From: Microbacteriaceae bacterium
GTDB taxonomy: Bacteria; Actinomycetota; Actinomycetes; Actinomycetales; Microbacteriaceae
Length of the DNA stretch: 33,178 nt
NCBI GenBank assembly: GCA_024639925.1
Contig: JAHEGA010000002.1
Coordinates: 1 to 33,178 of the forward strand
Direction of reading: 5' to 3'
Under the pieces are notes generated by a model, which saw only the letters and a list, made by a program, of their open reading frames with translations, did no database searches and had not been told where the DNA came from. Of the stretch, positions 14,986 to 21,974 are shown piece after piece (positions within the stretch are counted from its first letter, which is position 1; every line of letters starts with the position of its first letter). The translations under genes were made by a program, and so were the position numbers.

Positions 14986-15297
14986 TTACTTCGCCTTCTC
15001 AACGACGTTGACTAGACGCCACCGCTTGGTGGCGGACAGCGGACGGGTCTCTGCGATCAGAACGAGGTCGCCAATACCCGCGGTGTTGGCCTCATCGTGT
15101 GCCTTGACCTTGGAGGACTGGCGGACGACCTTGCCGTACAGGGGGTGCTTCACGCGGTCTTCGACCTCAACGACGATGGTCTTATCCATCTTGTCGCTGG
15201 TGACGTAACCACGGCGAACCTTGCGGTAACCGCGAGCATCAGCGTTACGCACGTCGTGCTCTGCTGATTCGTGGCCCTTCTTCACATCGGCGGCCAT
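14986..15297 (-). CDS. rpsQ: 30S ribosomal protein S17 (uS17)
   Basis: S17 is a primary 16S rRNA binder with an OB fold. The core starts near residue 24 (YRKVRRGYVTSDKMDKTIVVEVEDRVKHPLYGK) and continues with SSKVKAHDEANTAGIGDLVLIAETRPLSATKRWRLV. The first ~20 residues are a charged extension absent in E. coli S17. The ATG overlaps the rpmC stop as TAATG. Confidence 0.97.
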   Translation of the reverse strand: MAADVKKGHESAEHDVRNADARGYRKVRRGYVTSDKMDKTIVVEVEDRVKHPLYGKVVRQSSKVKAHDEANTAGIGDLVLIAETRPLSATKRWRLVNVVEKAK

Positions 15298-15605
15298 TAT
15301 GCACTCTCCTCAGTTGCTTCAGGCTCCGCGGCCTTCTCGCTCTTCTTCGTGGTTTTCTTGGTGGCCTTCTCAACCGGAGCAGGCGTGGCCCGGATTCCAA
15401 GCTCGCGCTCGCGAATCACGGTGTAGATGCGGGCGATGTCGCGCTTGATCGCGCGCAGACGACCGTGGTTGTCCAGCTGACCGGTGGCCGACTGGAAACG
15501 GAGGTTGAAGAGCTCCTCCTTTGCGCGACGCAACTCGTCGAGCAGACGGGCATCCTCAAAGGTGTCCAGTTCACTGGGCGCAAGTTCTTTCGATCCAACA
15601 GCCAT
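15297..15605 (-). CDS. rpmC: 50S ribosomal protein L29 (uL29) with C-terminal charged tail
   Basis: L29 lies at the tunnel exit and helps dock trigger factor and SRP. The core helical hairpin covers residues ~12-73: LDELRRAKEELFNLRFQSATGQLDNHGRLRAIKRDIARIYTVIRERELG. The last ~29 residues are Lys/Glu/Thr-rich with no conserved motif, making 102 residues against ~65 in E. coli. Its start overlaps rplP and its stop overlaps rpsQ, both as TAATG. Confidence 0.97.
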   Translation of the reverse strand: MAVGSKELAPSELDTFEDARLLDELRRAKEELFNLRFQSATGQLDNHGRLRAIKRDIARIYTVIRERELGIRATPAPVEKATKKTTKKSEKAAEPEATEESA

Positions 15606-16021
15606 TACATGCCCTCCTCACGCTTGATGATGCGAGCTTTCAGGGGAAGCTTGTGAATCGCACGCGTCAGCGCTTCCTTGGCCAACTCTTCCGAAACACC
15701 GGCAACCTCGAAGAGGACGCGGCCGGGCTTCACGTTCGCGACCCACCACTCGGGCGAGCCTTTACCGCTACCCATGCGGGTTTCCGCAGGCTTCTTCGTC
15801 AAGGGGCGGTCGGGGTAGATGTTGATCCACACCTTTCCACCACGCTTGATGTGACGGGTCATCGCGATACGCGCCGACTCAATCTGGCGGTTCGTGACGT
15901 AGGCACTGGACACAGCTTGGATACCGTACTCACCAAAGGACACCGTGGTGCCACCGGTAGCGTGCCCACCGCGCTTGGGGTGGTGCTGCTTGCGGTACTT
16001 GACCTTACGAGGAATCAACAT
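15605..16021 (-). CDS. rplP: 50S ribosomal protein L16 (uL16)
   Basis: L16 helps position A-site tRNA in the 50S. The 138-residue protein starts MLIPRKVKYRKQHHPKRGG and contains GEYGIQAVSSAYVTNRQIESARIAMTRHIKRGGKVWINIYPDRPLTKKPAETRMGSGKG, which is nearly invariant among bacteria. It follows rpsC after 2 bp and overlaps rpmC by one base. Confidence 0.98.
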   Translation of the reverse strand: MLIPRKVKYRKQHHPKRGGHATGGTTVSFGEYGIQAVSSAYVTNRQIESARIAMTRHIKRGGKVWINIYPDRPLTKKPAETRMGSGKGSPEWWVANVKPGRVLFEVAGVSEELAKEALTRAIHKLPLKARIIKREEGM

Positions 16022-16023
16022 TC

Positions 16024-16788
16024 TTACTCAGCTCCTCCTGCAGCAACGGGTGCTGCCTCAGCGGCTGGCGCGCCAGCCGGTCCACGACGTGGCCCACCAC
16101 GGTCGGGGCGCTGCGAGCGCTGTGATGCCTGCTCGCGGGCCAGTTCCTTGTTGGTGATGTCGCCCTTATAGATCCAGACCTTCACGCCAATGCGGCCGAA
16201 AGTCGTGCGGGCTTCGTAAAAGCCGTAGTCGATGTTGGCGCGAAGGGTGTGCAGGGGCACGCGACCTTCGCGGTAGAACTCGGAACGGCTCATTTCTGCT
16301 CCACCCAAACGGCCGGAGACCTGAATACGAACACCTTTTGCGCCAGCGCGCTGCGCGCCCTGGAGGCCTTTACGCATGGCGCGTCTAAACGCAACGCGGC
16401 CAGCGAGCTGCTCGGCGATTCCCTGGGCAACCAACTGAGCTTCGCTCTCGGGGTTCTTCACCTCGAGGATGTTGAGCTGAATCTGCTTGCCGGTCATCTT
16501 CTCGAGGTCAGCGCGAATACGCTCAGCCTCGGCACCGCGACGTCCAATGACGATTCCCGGGCGAGCGGAGTGGATGTCCACGCGGACCCGGTCACGGGTG
16601 CGCTCGATTTCGATGCGGGCGATACCGGCACGGTCAAGCTCTTTCTTCAAGAACTCACGAATGCGGATGTCCTCGGTCACGTAGTCGGCGTAGCGCTGAC
16701 CCTTCGTGGTCGAGTCGGCAAACCAGCGCGACACGTGGTCGGTGGTGATGCCCAGACGGAAACCGTAGGGATGTACTTTCTGACCCAT
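16024..16788 (-). CDS. rpsC: 30S ribosomal protein S3 (uS3)
   Basis: S3 forms part of the mRNA entry channel helicase site. The N-terminus reads MGQKVHPYGFRLGITTDHVSRWF, and the KH domain carries the GxxG loop in IVIGRRGAEAERIR. The C-terminal domain has GLQGAQRAGAKGVRIQVSGRLGGAEMSR and FGRIGVKVWIYKGDI. A final ~35-residue Pro/Ala/Arg tail is variable. Its ATG overlaps the rplV stop as TAATG. Confidence 0.98.
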   Translation of the reverse strand: MGQKVHPYGFRLGITTDHVSRWFADSTTKGQRYADYVTEDIRIREFLKKELDRAGIARIEIERTRDRVRVDIHSARPGIVIGRRGAEAERIRADLEKMTGKQIQLNILEVKNPESEAQLVAQGIAEQLAGRVAFRRAMRKGLQGAQRAGAKGVRIQVSGRLGGAEMSRSEFYREGRVPLHTLRANIDYGFYEARTTFGRIGVKVWIYKGDITNKELAREQASQRSQRPDRGGPRRGPAGAPAAEAAPVAAGGAE

Positions 16789-17186
16789 TACTTGCCAGCC
16801 TTCTGTGTCTTGCGGCTCGGGTTCACCGAAGCCTCGTCGGGCGTAGCCAAAACCACCGTGATGTGGCTGGTGCGCTTATTGATGCGGAAGGCGCGTCCCT
16901 GTGCACGGGGGCGGAACCGCTTGAGCGTGATTCCCTCGTCCACGAAAGCACGGGCAATGAAGAGATCCTGGTCATCCAGGAACACGCCATCTTTGTCGGC
17001 GGTGACCCGCGCGTTAGCCATGGCGGAGGCCACAAGCTTCGCGACGGGCTCGCTGGCTGCCTGGGGGGCAAACTTCAGCACGGCAAGGGCTTCAGCGGCC
17101 TGCTTACCGCGGATGACGTCGACGATGCGTCGAGCCTTCTGGGGGGTGACGCGAATGTTGCGCACCTTGGCGATGGATTCAACCAT
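16788..17186 (-). CDS. rplV: 50S ribosomal protein L22 (uL22)
   Basis: L22 lines the peptide exit tunnel with its long beta hairpin, where macrolide-resistance changes occur in other bacteria. Seen here: KVRNIRVTPQKARRIVDVIRGK at the N-terminus and RAFVDEGITLKRFRPRAQGRAFRINKRTSHITVVL covering the hairpin, which looks intact and undeleted. Length 132. It follows rpsS after 24 bp. Confidence 0.98.
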   Translation of the reverse strand: MVESIAKVRNIRVTPQKARRIVDVIRGKQAAEALAVLKFAPQAASEPVAKLVASAMANARVTADKDGVFLDDQDLFIARAFVDEGITLKRFRPRAQGRAFRINKRTSHITVVLATPDEASVNPSRKTQKAGK

Positions 17187-17210
17187 GTCTGTACCTCCTC
17201 GTCACCGCGC

Positions 17211-17492
17211 TTAGCGGCGACGGCCTTTCCGGTCGTCCTTCTCGTGACCACGGAAGGTGCGGGTGGGAGCAAACTCGCCGAGCTTGTGACCCACCATGGT
17301 TTCCGTGACAAAAACGGGGATGTGCTTGCGACCATCGTGAACAGCGATGGTGTGACCGAGCATGGCCGGCACAATCATCGAGCGACGCGACCAGGTCTTG
17401 ATCACGTTCTTGGTTTTGGCGTCATTCTGGCGAACCACCTTCTGCAGGAGGTGCTCATCCACGAAGGGTCCCTTTTTCAGACTACGAGGCAT
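17211..17492 (-). CDS. rpsS: 30S ribosomal protein S19 (uS19)
   Basis: S19 forms a 30S head complex with S13. The 93-residue sequence starts MPRSLKKGPFVDEHLLQKV and ends FAPTRTFRGHEKDDRKGRRR, with the conserved TWSRRSMIVPAMLGHTIAVHDGRKHIPVFVTE in the middle. It follows rplB after 14 bp. Confidence 0.98.
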   Translation of the reverse strand: MPRSLKKGPFVDEHLLQKVVRQNDAKTKNVIKTWSRRSMIVPAMLGHTIAVHDGRKHIPVFVTETMVGHKLGEFAPTRTFRGHEKDDRKGRRR

Positions 17493-17506
17493 GTCTTACT
17501 CTCCTA

Positions 17507-18343
17507 CTAGCGCTTCTTGCCGACAGTGCGACGACGGACAATTTGTTTGTTGCTGGCTTTCTTAGCCGAGCGAGTACGACCCTCTGCCTGGCCCCAAGGG
17601 CTGACAGGGTGACGTCCACCGGAGGTCTTACCTTCACCACCACCGTGGGGGTGATCCACCGGGTTCATGGCCACACCGCGGACGGTTGGGCGAACACCCT
17701 TCCAGCGCATACGGCCTGCTTTACCCCAGTTGATGTTGGCCTGCTCGGCGTTGCCGACCTCACCAATCGTGGCGCGGCAGCGAGCATCCACGTTGCGGAT
17801 TTCACCCGAAGGCAAACGCAGCTGGGCGTTGGGTCCATCCTTGGCGACCAAACGAACGGCGGCACCGGCGGAACGGGCCATCTTGGCGCCGCCACCGGGG
17901 CGAAGCTCGATGGCGTGAACCACGGTTCCCACGGGGATGTTCCGCAAAGGCAAGTTGTTGCCGGGCTTGATGTCGGCGCTGGCACCCGATTCGATGATGT
18001 CGCCCTGACGGAGCTTGTTGGGGGCCAAGATGTAACGCTTAGTGCCATCAACAAAGTGCAGCAGCGCAATGCGCGCGGTGCGGTTGGGGTCGTACTCGAT
18101 GTGAGCGACCTTGGCGTTGACGCCATCTTTGTCGTTACGACGGAAGTCGATCACGCGGTACTGGCGCTTGTGGCCTCCACCGATGTGGCGAGTCGTAATA
18201 CGACCCTGGTTGTTGCGGCCACCCGTTTTGGGAAGCGGACGCAGCAAGGACTTCTCGGGGGTGCTCCGGGTGATTTCCTGGAAATCAGCAACCGAAGAGC
18301 CACGACGACCGGGGGTCGTCGGCTTGTATTTGCGAATAGCCAT
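17507..18343 (-). CDS. rplB: 50S ribosomal protein L2 (uL2)
   Basis: L2 is needed for subunit association and the peptidyl-transferase region. The C-terminal signature MNPVDHPHGGGEG begins near residue 226, with its key histidines at 231 and 233, and is followed by GGRHPVSPWG. The N-terminal part has TPGRRGSS, KTGGRNNQGRITTRHIGGGHKRQYRVIDF and the central ANINWGKAGRMRWKGVRPTVRGVA. Length 278 is standard. It lies 14 bp after rplW. Confidence 0.98.
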   Translation of the reverse strand: MAIRKYKPTTPGRRGSSVADFQEITRSTPEKSLLRPLPKTGGRNNQGRITTRHIGGGHKRQYRVIDFRRNDKDGVNAKVAHIEYDPNRTARIALLHFVDGTKRYILAPNKLRQGDIIESGASADIKPGNNLPLRNIPVGTVVHAIELRPGGGAKMARSAGAAVRLVAKDGPNAQLRLPSGEIRNVDARCRATIGEVGNAEQANINWGKAGRMRWKGVRPTVRGVAMNPVDHPHGGGEGKTSGGRHPVSPWGQAEGRTRSAKKASNKQIVRRRTVGKKR

Positions 18344-18357
18344 GTTCTACTTCCTAC

Positions 18358-18669
18358 CTAGCCGACAGCCGTGAAGATGTCGATGGAACCGGAGGACAGG
18401 GTGACAATGGCACGCTTGGTGTCTTTGCGCTTTCCTGTTCCAAACTTGGTGCGACGGGTTTTACCCATCTTGTTCAGAGTGTTGACGCCAGAGACCTTAA
18501 CCTTGAAGATCTTTTCGATCGCCAGCTTGATTTCTGTCTTGGTGGCGCGAGGGTCAACCTCAAAGGTGTACTTGCCCTGGTCAATCAGGGTGTAGCTCTT
18601 CTCGCTCACGATGGGGCGGAAGACAACATCTCTGGGGTCTTTGTTCCAGGCCGCTTGGTGGATGGTCAT
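18358..18669 (-). CDS. rplW: 50S ribosomal protein L23 (uL23)
   Basis: L23 is the main docking site for trigger factor and SRP at the tunnel exit. The sequence has DVVFRPIVSEKSYTLIDQGKYTFEVDPRATKTEIKLAIEKIFKVKV and the loop NTLNKMGKTRRTKFGTGKRKDTKRAIVTL. Length 103. The ATG overlaps the rplD stop as TAATG. Confidence 0.98.
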   Translation of the reverse strand: MTIHQAAWNKDPRDVVFRPIVSEKSYTLIDQGKYTFEVDPRATKTEIKLAIEKIFKVKVSGVNTLNKMGKTRRTKFGTGKRKDTKRAIVTLSSGSIDIFTAVG

Positions 18670-19316
18670 TACTTGCCTTCCTTCGCGTCAGACTTCTCCG
18701 CGACGAAAGCCTCGAAGGCTTCGGCGGTGAACACAATGTCATCGGAGTTCAACACGTCATACGCGTTGAGCTGGTCGGGGTGAACAGCGTGAACACCCTG
18801 GAGGTTCCGCACGCTCTTCTGGCCGTTGACGTCATCGCGACCGACAACCACCAACACGTTGAAGCCAGGCGCCGTCTGAGCAATCAGAGCAGCAGCAATC
18901 TTCGTCGAGGGCGCGCTGTCGGTGCCCAGGCCCTTCACCACGTGAATGCGGCCCGCGCGTGCGCGGTCAGACAGGGCTGAAAGCAAAGCTTTTGCCACCA
19001 TCTTCTTGGGCGTGCGCTGCGAGTAGTCACGAGGGATGGGGCCGTGAACGACGCCACCACCACGGTGCTGAGGAGCACGAATCGAACCCTGACGGGCACG
19101 ACCGGTTCCCTTCTGCTTGAAAGGCTTGCGGCCGGAACCGGACACTTCACCGCGGTGCTTGACCTTATGGGTTCCCTGGCGAGCGGCAGCAAGCTGTGCG
19201 ACAACAACCTGGTGCATCAGGGGAACGTTGGTGACAACGTCAAACATCTCTGCGGGCAGATCAACCGAACCGGACTTCTTTCCGGTCTGGTCGAGAACGT
19301 CAATGGAGGTAGCCAT
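18669..19316 (-). CDS. rplD: 50S ribosomal protein L4 (uL4)
   Basis: L4 lines the exit tunnel and, in E. coli, represses the S10 operon through its leader. The extended tunnel loop is intact: RQGTHKVKHRGEVSGSGRKPFKQKGTGRARQGSIRAPQHRGGGVVHGP. The globular part has SQRTPKKMVAKALLSALSDRA and a C-terminal YDVLNSDDIVFTAEAFEAF. Length 215. It starts 2 bp after rplC. Confidence 0.98.
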   Translation of the reverse strand: MATSIDVLDQTGKKSGSVDLPAEMFDVVTNVPLMHQVVVAQLAAARQGTHKVKHRGEVSGSGRKPFKQKGTGRARQGSIRAPQHRGGGVVHGPIPRDYSQRTPKKMVAKALLSALSDRARAGRIHVVKGLGTDSAPSTKIAAALIAQTAPGFNVLVVVGRDDVNGQKSVRNLQGVHAVHPDQLNAYDVLNSDDIVFTAEAFEAFVAEKSDAKEGK

Positions 19317-19318
19317 GG

Positions 19319-19969
19319 TTAGGACCCTTTCCGTGCGTTACGAACAAACACGAGGCGACCCTTGGAGCCGGGAACGGCACCCTTGATCAACAGCAGGCCA
19401 CGCTCTGCATCCACCGCGTGAACGTGAAGGTTCATGACCGTAACGCGGTCGCCACCCATGCGACCCGCCATGCGCATTCCCTTGAAAACGCGTGAGGGGG
19501 TAGCAGAAGCACCAATGGAGCCAGGCTTGCGGTGGTTGCGGTGCGCACCGTGCGAAGCGGAGACACCCTTGAAGTTGTGACGCTTCATGACACCGGCGAA
19601 ACCTTTACCCTTGCTGGTGCCGACGACATCCACGAGCTGGCCGGCTTCGAACACTTCAGCAGTCAGCTCTTGACCCACCGTGTAGTTCGCCGAGTCATTC
19701 GTGCGAATCTCGGTGACGTGGCGGCGAGGGGTTACCCCAGCCTTCTCGTAGTGGCCTTTGAGAGGGGCGGTCACTTTCCTGGGGTCGATTCCGCCGGAAG
19801 CAATCTGAATGGCTTCATAGCCATCGTTGTCCTGGGTGCGAATCTGGGTCACCACGTTAGGGGCAACCTGAATGACGGTGACAGGAACCAAGATGTTGTT
19901 CTCGTCCCACACCTGGGTCATACCGAGCTTGGTGCCCAGCACTCCCCGCGTTGCAGTCACAGTAGACAT
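19319..19969 (-). CDS. rplC: 50S ribosomal protein L3 (uL3)
   Basis: L3 is an assembly initiator whose internal loop reaches the peptidyl-transferase centre. It shows GVLGTKLGMTQVWDENN at the N-terminus, the KGKGFAGVMKRHNFKGVSASHGAHRNHRKPGSIGASATPSRVFKGMRMAGRMGG loop, and a GAVPGSKGRLVFVRNARK end. Length 216. It follows rpsJ after 11 bp. Confidence 0.98.
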   Translation of the reverse strand: MSTVTATRGVLGTKLGMTQVWDENNILVPVTVIQVAPNVVTQIRTQDNDGYEAIQIASGGIDPRKVTAPLKGHYEKAGVTPRRHVTEIRTNDSANYTVGQELTAEVFEAGQLVDVVGTSKGKGFAGVMKRHNFKGVSASHGAHRNHRKPGSIGASATPSRVFKGMRMAGRMGGDRVTVMNLHVHAVDAERGLLLIKGAVPGSKGRLVFVRNARKGS

Positions 19970-19980
19970 GTCGTTATTCC

Positions 19981-20289
19981 TTAAAGCTTGATTTCGATGT
20001 TGACGTCGGCAGGCAAGTCAAGACGCATCAAGGAATCCACGGCCTTCGGCGTGGGGTCAATGATGTCGATCAGACGCTTGTGGGTGCGCTTCTCAAAGTG
20101 CTCGCGAGAGTCCTTGTACTTGTGAGGAGAGCGAATGACGGCGATGACGTTTTTCTCCGTGGGGAGAGGAACGGGACCAACGACGGAGGCTCCTGCACGG
20201 GTAACCGTGTCAACAATCTTCTTGGCTGAAACGTCGAGACCTGCGTGGTCATACGACTTCAGTCGGATGCGGATTTTCTGTCCCGCCAT
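19981..20289 (-). CDS. rpsJ: 30S ribosomal protein S10 (uS10, NusE)
   Basis: S10 sits in the 30S head and, as NusE, links transcription antitermination to NusB and NusG. The 102-residue protein begins MAGQKIRIRLKSYDHAGLDVSAKKIVDT and has GPVPLPTEKNVIAVIRSPHKYKDSREHFEKRTHKRLIDI. It opens the S10 operon, about 350 bp downstream of the tuf terminator, with a long structured leader. Confidence 0.98.
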   Translation of the reverse strand: MAGQKIRIRLKSYDHAGLDVSAKKIVDTVTRAGASVVGPVPLPTEKNVIAVIRSPHKYKDSREHFEKRTHKRLIDIIDPTPKAVDSLMRLDLPADVNIEIKL

Positions 20290-20549
20290 GGTTATCTCTT
20301 TCTCTCACTCGCGCACAGCTCTCACTGGGCACTTCATTGGCGACCCGGTTTTCACCCGGTCGCGCACACCACTGTTCTTCTGTCAACACACCTCGACGCA
20401 CCTCGGCATCAGCGCCTGGGCGCTGCACCACCGGAATGTCGATGACGTTGTGTTCTGCTACCTGCGGCCTAGGGGAATTCGCGAGAGCGATCCTATGCAC
20501 TACCTGGCAGTGAGCCGAACACGAGTGTTTGGCGTTTTGAACCTTGAAA
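20290..20549 (-). promoter_or_regulatory. rpsJ leader: Long leader region of the S10 operon
   Basis: About 250 nt without a credible gene precede rpsJ. Two stems are visible: CAGCGC-CTGG-GCGCTG at 20410-20425, and at 20341-20362 a stem of 5 + 2 bp with one G.G mismatch and a 6-nt loop. In E. coli the S10 leader carries an L4-responsive attenuator; whether this one works alike is unknown, and no U-tract terminator is obvious here. A perfect TTGACA lies at 20386-20381, but no matching -10 follows. Confidence 0.5.
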
Positions 20550-20578
20550 ACTATCCCACAGGCTGGCATTTCGCGCAA
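20550..20578 (-). promoter_or_regulatory. Candidate promoter of the S10 operon
   Basis: Minus strand: TTGCGC (20578-20573), a 17-bp spacer, then GATAGT (20555-20550). The match to TTGACA/TATAAT is moderate (3/6 and 4/6), but spacing and position just after the tuf terminator fit. The predicted start is near 20543. Confidence 0.4.
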
Positions 20579-20640
20579 CCCGGGCGTGTCGCGACGAAAA
20601 CCCATTGTTTGCAGGGAAGTAACCGCTTACCTCCCGGACG

Positions 20641-20676
20641 ACAGAAGGCCCGGAGAGAATTCTCCGGGCCTTCTGT
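20641..20676 (-). terminator. Intrinsic terminator after tuf
   Basis: Perfect 16-bp stem (ACAGAAGGCCCGGAGA with its complement) and a 4-nt loop, beginning 9 nt past the tuf stop. The 3' side ends CCTTCTGT without a long U run, so release may be slower than at a classical site. It separates the str and S10 operons. Confidence 0.85.
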
Positions 20677-20685
20677 CTTAAGGAA

Positions 20686-21879
20686 CTACTTGAGGATCTT
20701 GGTTACCGTTCCGGCACCCACAGTCCGGCCACCCTCACGGATGGCGAAGCTGAGGCCCTCTTCCATGGCGATGGGCTGAATCAGCTCAACGGTCATGTCG
20801 GTGGTGTCGCCGGGCATCACCATTTCGGTGCCGTCAGGCAACGAAATAACACCGGTCACGTCAGTTGTACGGAAGTAGAACTGGGGACGGTAGTTGGTGT
20901 AGAACGGGTTGTGGCGGCCACCCTCATCCTTAGCGAGGATGTAGGCGGTGCCTTCGAAGTTGGTGTGAGGAGTCACGGAACCGGGGGCAACAACCACCTG
21001 TCCACGCTCAACATCTTCACGCTTCGTACCGCGGAGCAAGAGACCACAGTTCTCGCCGGCCCATGCTTCGTCCAGCTGCTTGTGGAACATCTCGATACCG
21101 GTAACGGTGGTCTTCTGGGTGGGACGAATACCCACGATCTCCACGTCGGAGTTGATTCCCAGGGTTCCACGCTCGGCGCGGCCGGTAACAACCGTTCCAC
21201 GACCGGTGATGGTGAAGACGTCCTCGACGGGCATCAAGAACGGCTTGTCCTTGTCGCGCACGGGGTCGGGAACGCTCTCGTCCACGGCAGCCATGAGCTC
21301 CATGATTTTGTCGCTCCACTCGGCGTCGCCCTCAAGAGCCTTGAGGCCGGACACGCGAACAACAGGAGCGTTGTCGCCGTCGAAGCCCTGGCTGGAGAGC
21401 AGCTCGCGAACCTCGACCTCGACGAGCTCGAGGATTTCCTCGTCGTCGACCATGTCGGACTTGTTCAGCGCGACCAAGAGGTAAGGAACACCCACCTGCT
21501 TGGCGAGCAGAACGTGCTCACGGGTCTGTGCCATCGGGCCGTCGGTAGCAGCAACCACGAGGATTGCGCCGTCCATCTGTGCGGCACCGGTGATCATGTT
21601 CTTGATGTAGTCGGCGTGGCCGGGTGCATCAACGTGTGCGTAGTGACGCTTGTCGGTCTCGTACTCCACGTGGGAGATGTTGATCGTGATACCGCGCTGA
21701 CGCTCTTCAGGCGCTGAGTCAATGGACGCGAAGTCGCGCAACACGTTGACGTCTGAAGGGTTACGCTCTGCGAGCACCTTGGAAATAGCAGCGGTAAGAG
21801 TGGTCTTGCCGTGGTCGACGTGACCGATCGTACCGATATTGACGTGCGGTTTGGTCCGCTCGAACTTGGCCTTAGCCAC
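20686..21879 (-). CDS. tuf: Elongation factor Tu
   Basis: EF-Tu delivers aminoacyl-tRNA to the ribosome using GTP. The G1 loop GHVDHGKT is at residues 19-26, RGITI in switch I, DAPGH in G3 and NKSD in G4. Domains 2 and 3 follow with FTITGRGTVVTGRAERG and the GGRTVGAGTVTKILK end. An open frame continues to 21927, but GTG 21879 gives the family N-terminus AKAKFERTKPHVNIGT and has GGAGG at good spacing; length 397. It is the last gene of the str operon. Confidence 0.98.
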   Translation of the reverse strand: MAKAKFERTKPHVNIGTIGHVDHGKTTLTAAISKVLAERNPSDVNVLRDFASIDSAPEERQRGITINISHVEYETDKRHYAHVDAPGHADYIKNMITGAAQMDGAILVVAATDGPMAQTREHVLLAKQVGVPYLLVALNKSDMVDDEEILELVEVEVRELLSSQGFDGDNAPVVRVSGLKALEGDAEWSDKIMELMAAVDESVPDPVRDKDKPFLMPVEDVFTITGRGTVVTGRAERGTLGINSDVEIVGIRPTQKTTVTGIEMFHKQLDEAWAGENCGLLLRGTKREDVERGQVVVAPGSVTPHTNFEGTAYILAKDEGGRHNPFYTNYRPQFYFRTTDVTGVISLPDGTEMVMPGDTTDMTVELIQPIAMEEGLSFAIREGGRTVGAGTVTKILK

Positions 21880-21885
21880 TATGGT

Positions 21886-21891
21886 CCTCCT
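21886..21891 (-). promoter_or_regulatory. Shine-Dalgarno that sets the tuf start
   Basis: AGGAGG followed by ACCATA and the GTG at 21879. It is a full match to the 16S 3' end and confirms the GTG over the upstream in-frame start at 21927. Confidence 0.85.
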
Positions 21892-21902
21892 CGGGACTGT
21901 TG

Positions 21903-21925
21903 GTCTAATCCTTGCGGGATTAGAC
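21903..21925 (-). other. Hairpin in the fusA-tuf gap
   Basis: Perfect 9-bp inverted repeat GTCTAATCC/GGATTAGAC with a 5-nt loop, between the fusA stop and the tuf ribosome binding site. No U tract follows. A role as RNase processing site or 5' stabiliser of a separate tuf mRNA is plausible, since EF-Tu is needed in excess over EF-G, but is not shown. Confidence 0.5.
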
Positions 21926-21974
21926 ACATGATTACTTGTCTTGTTGTAGGCCTTGCGAGCCTATTCTTTCGGGC

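Noticed and set aside
20381..20386. Perfect TTGACA on the minus strand as an rpsJ promoter
   Set aside because: No TANNNT lies 16-18 bp downstream.
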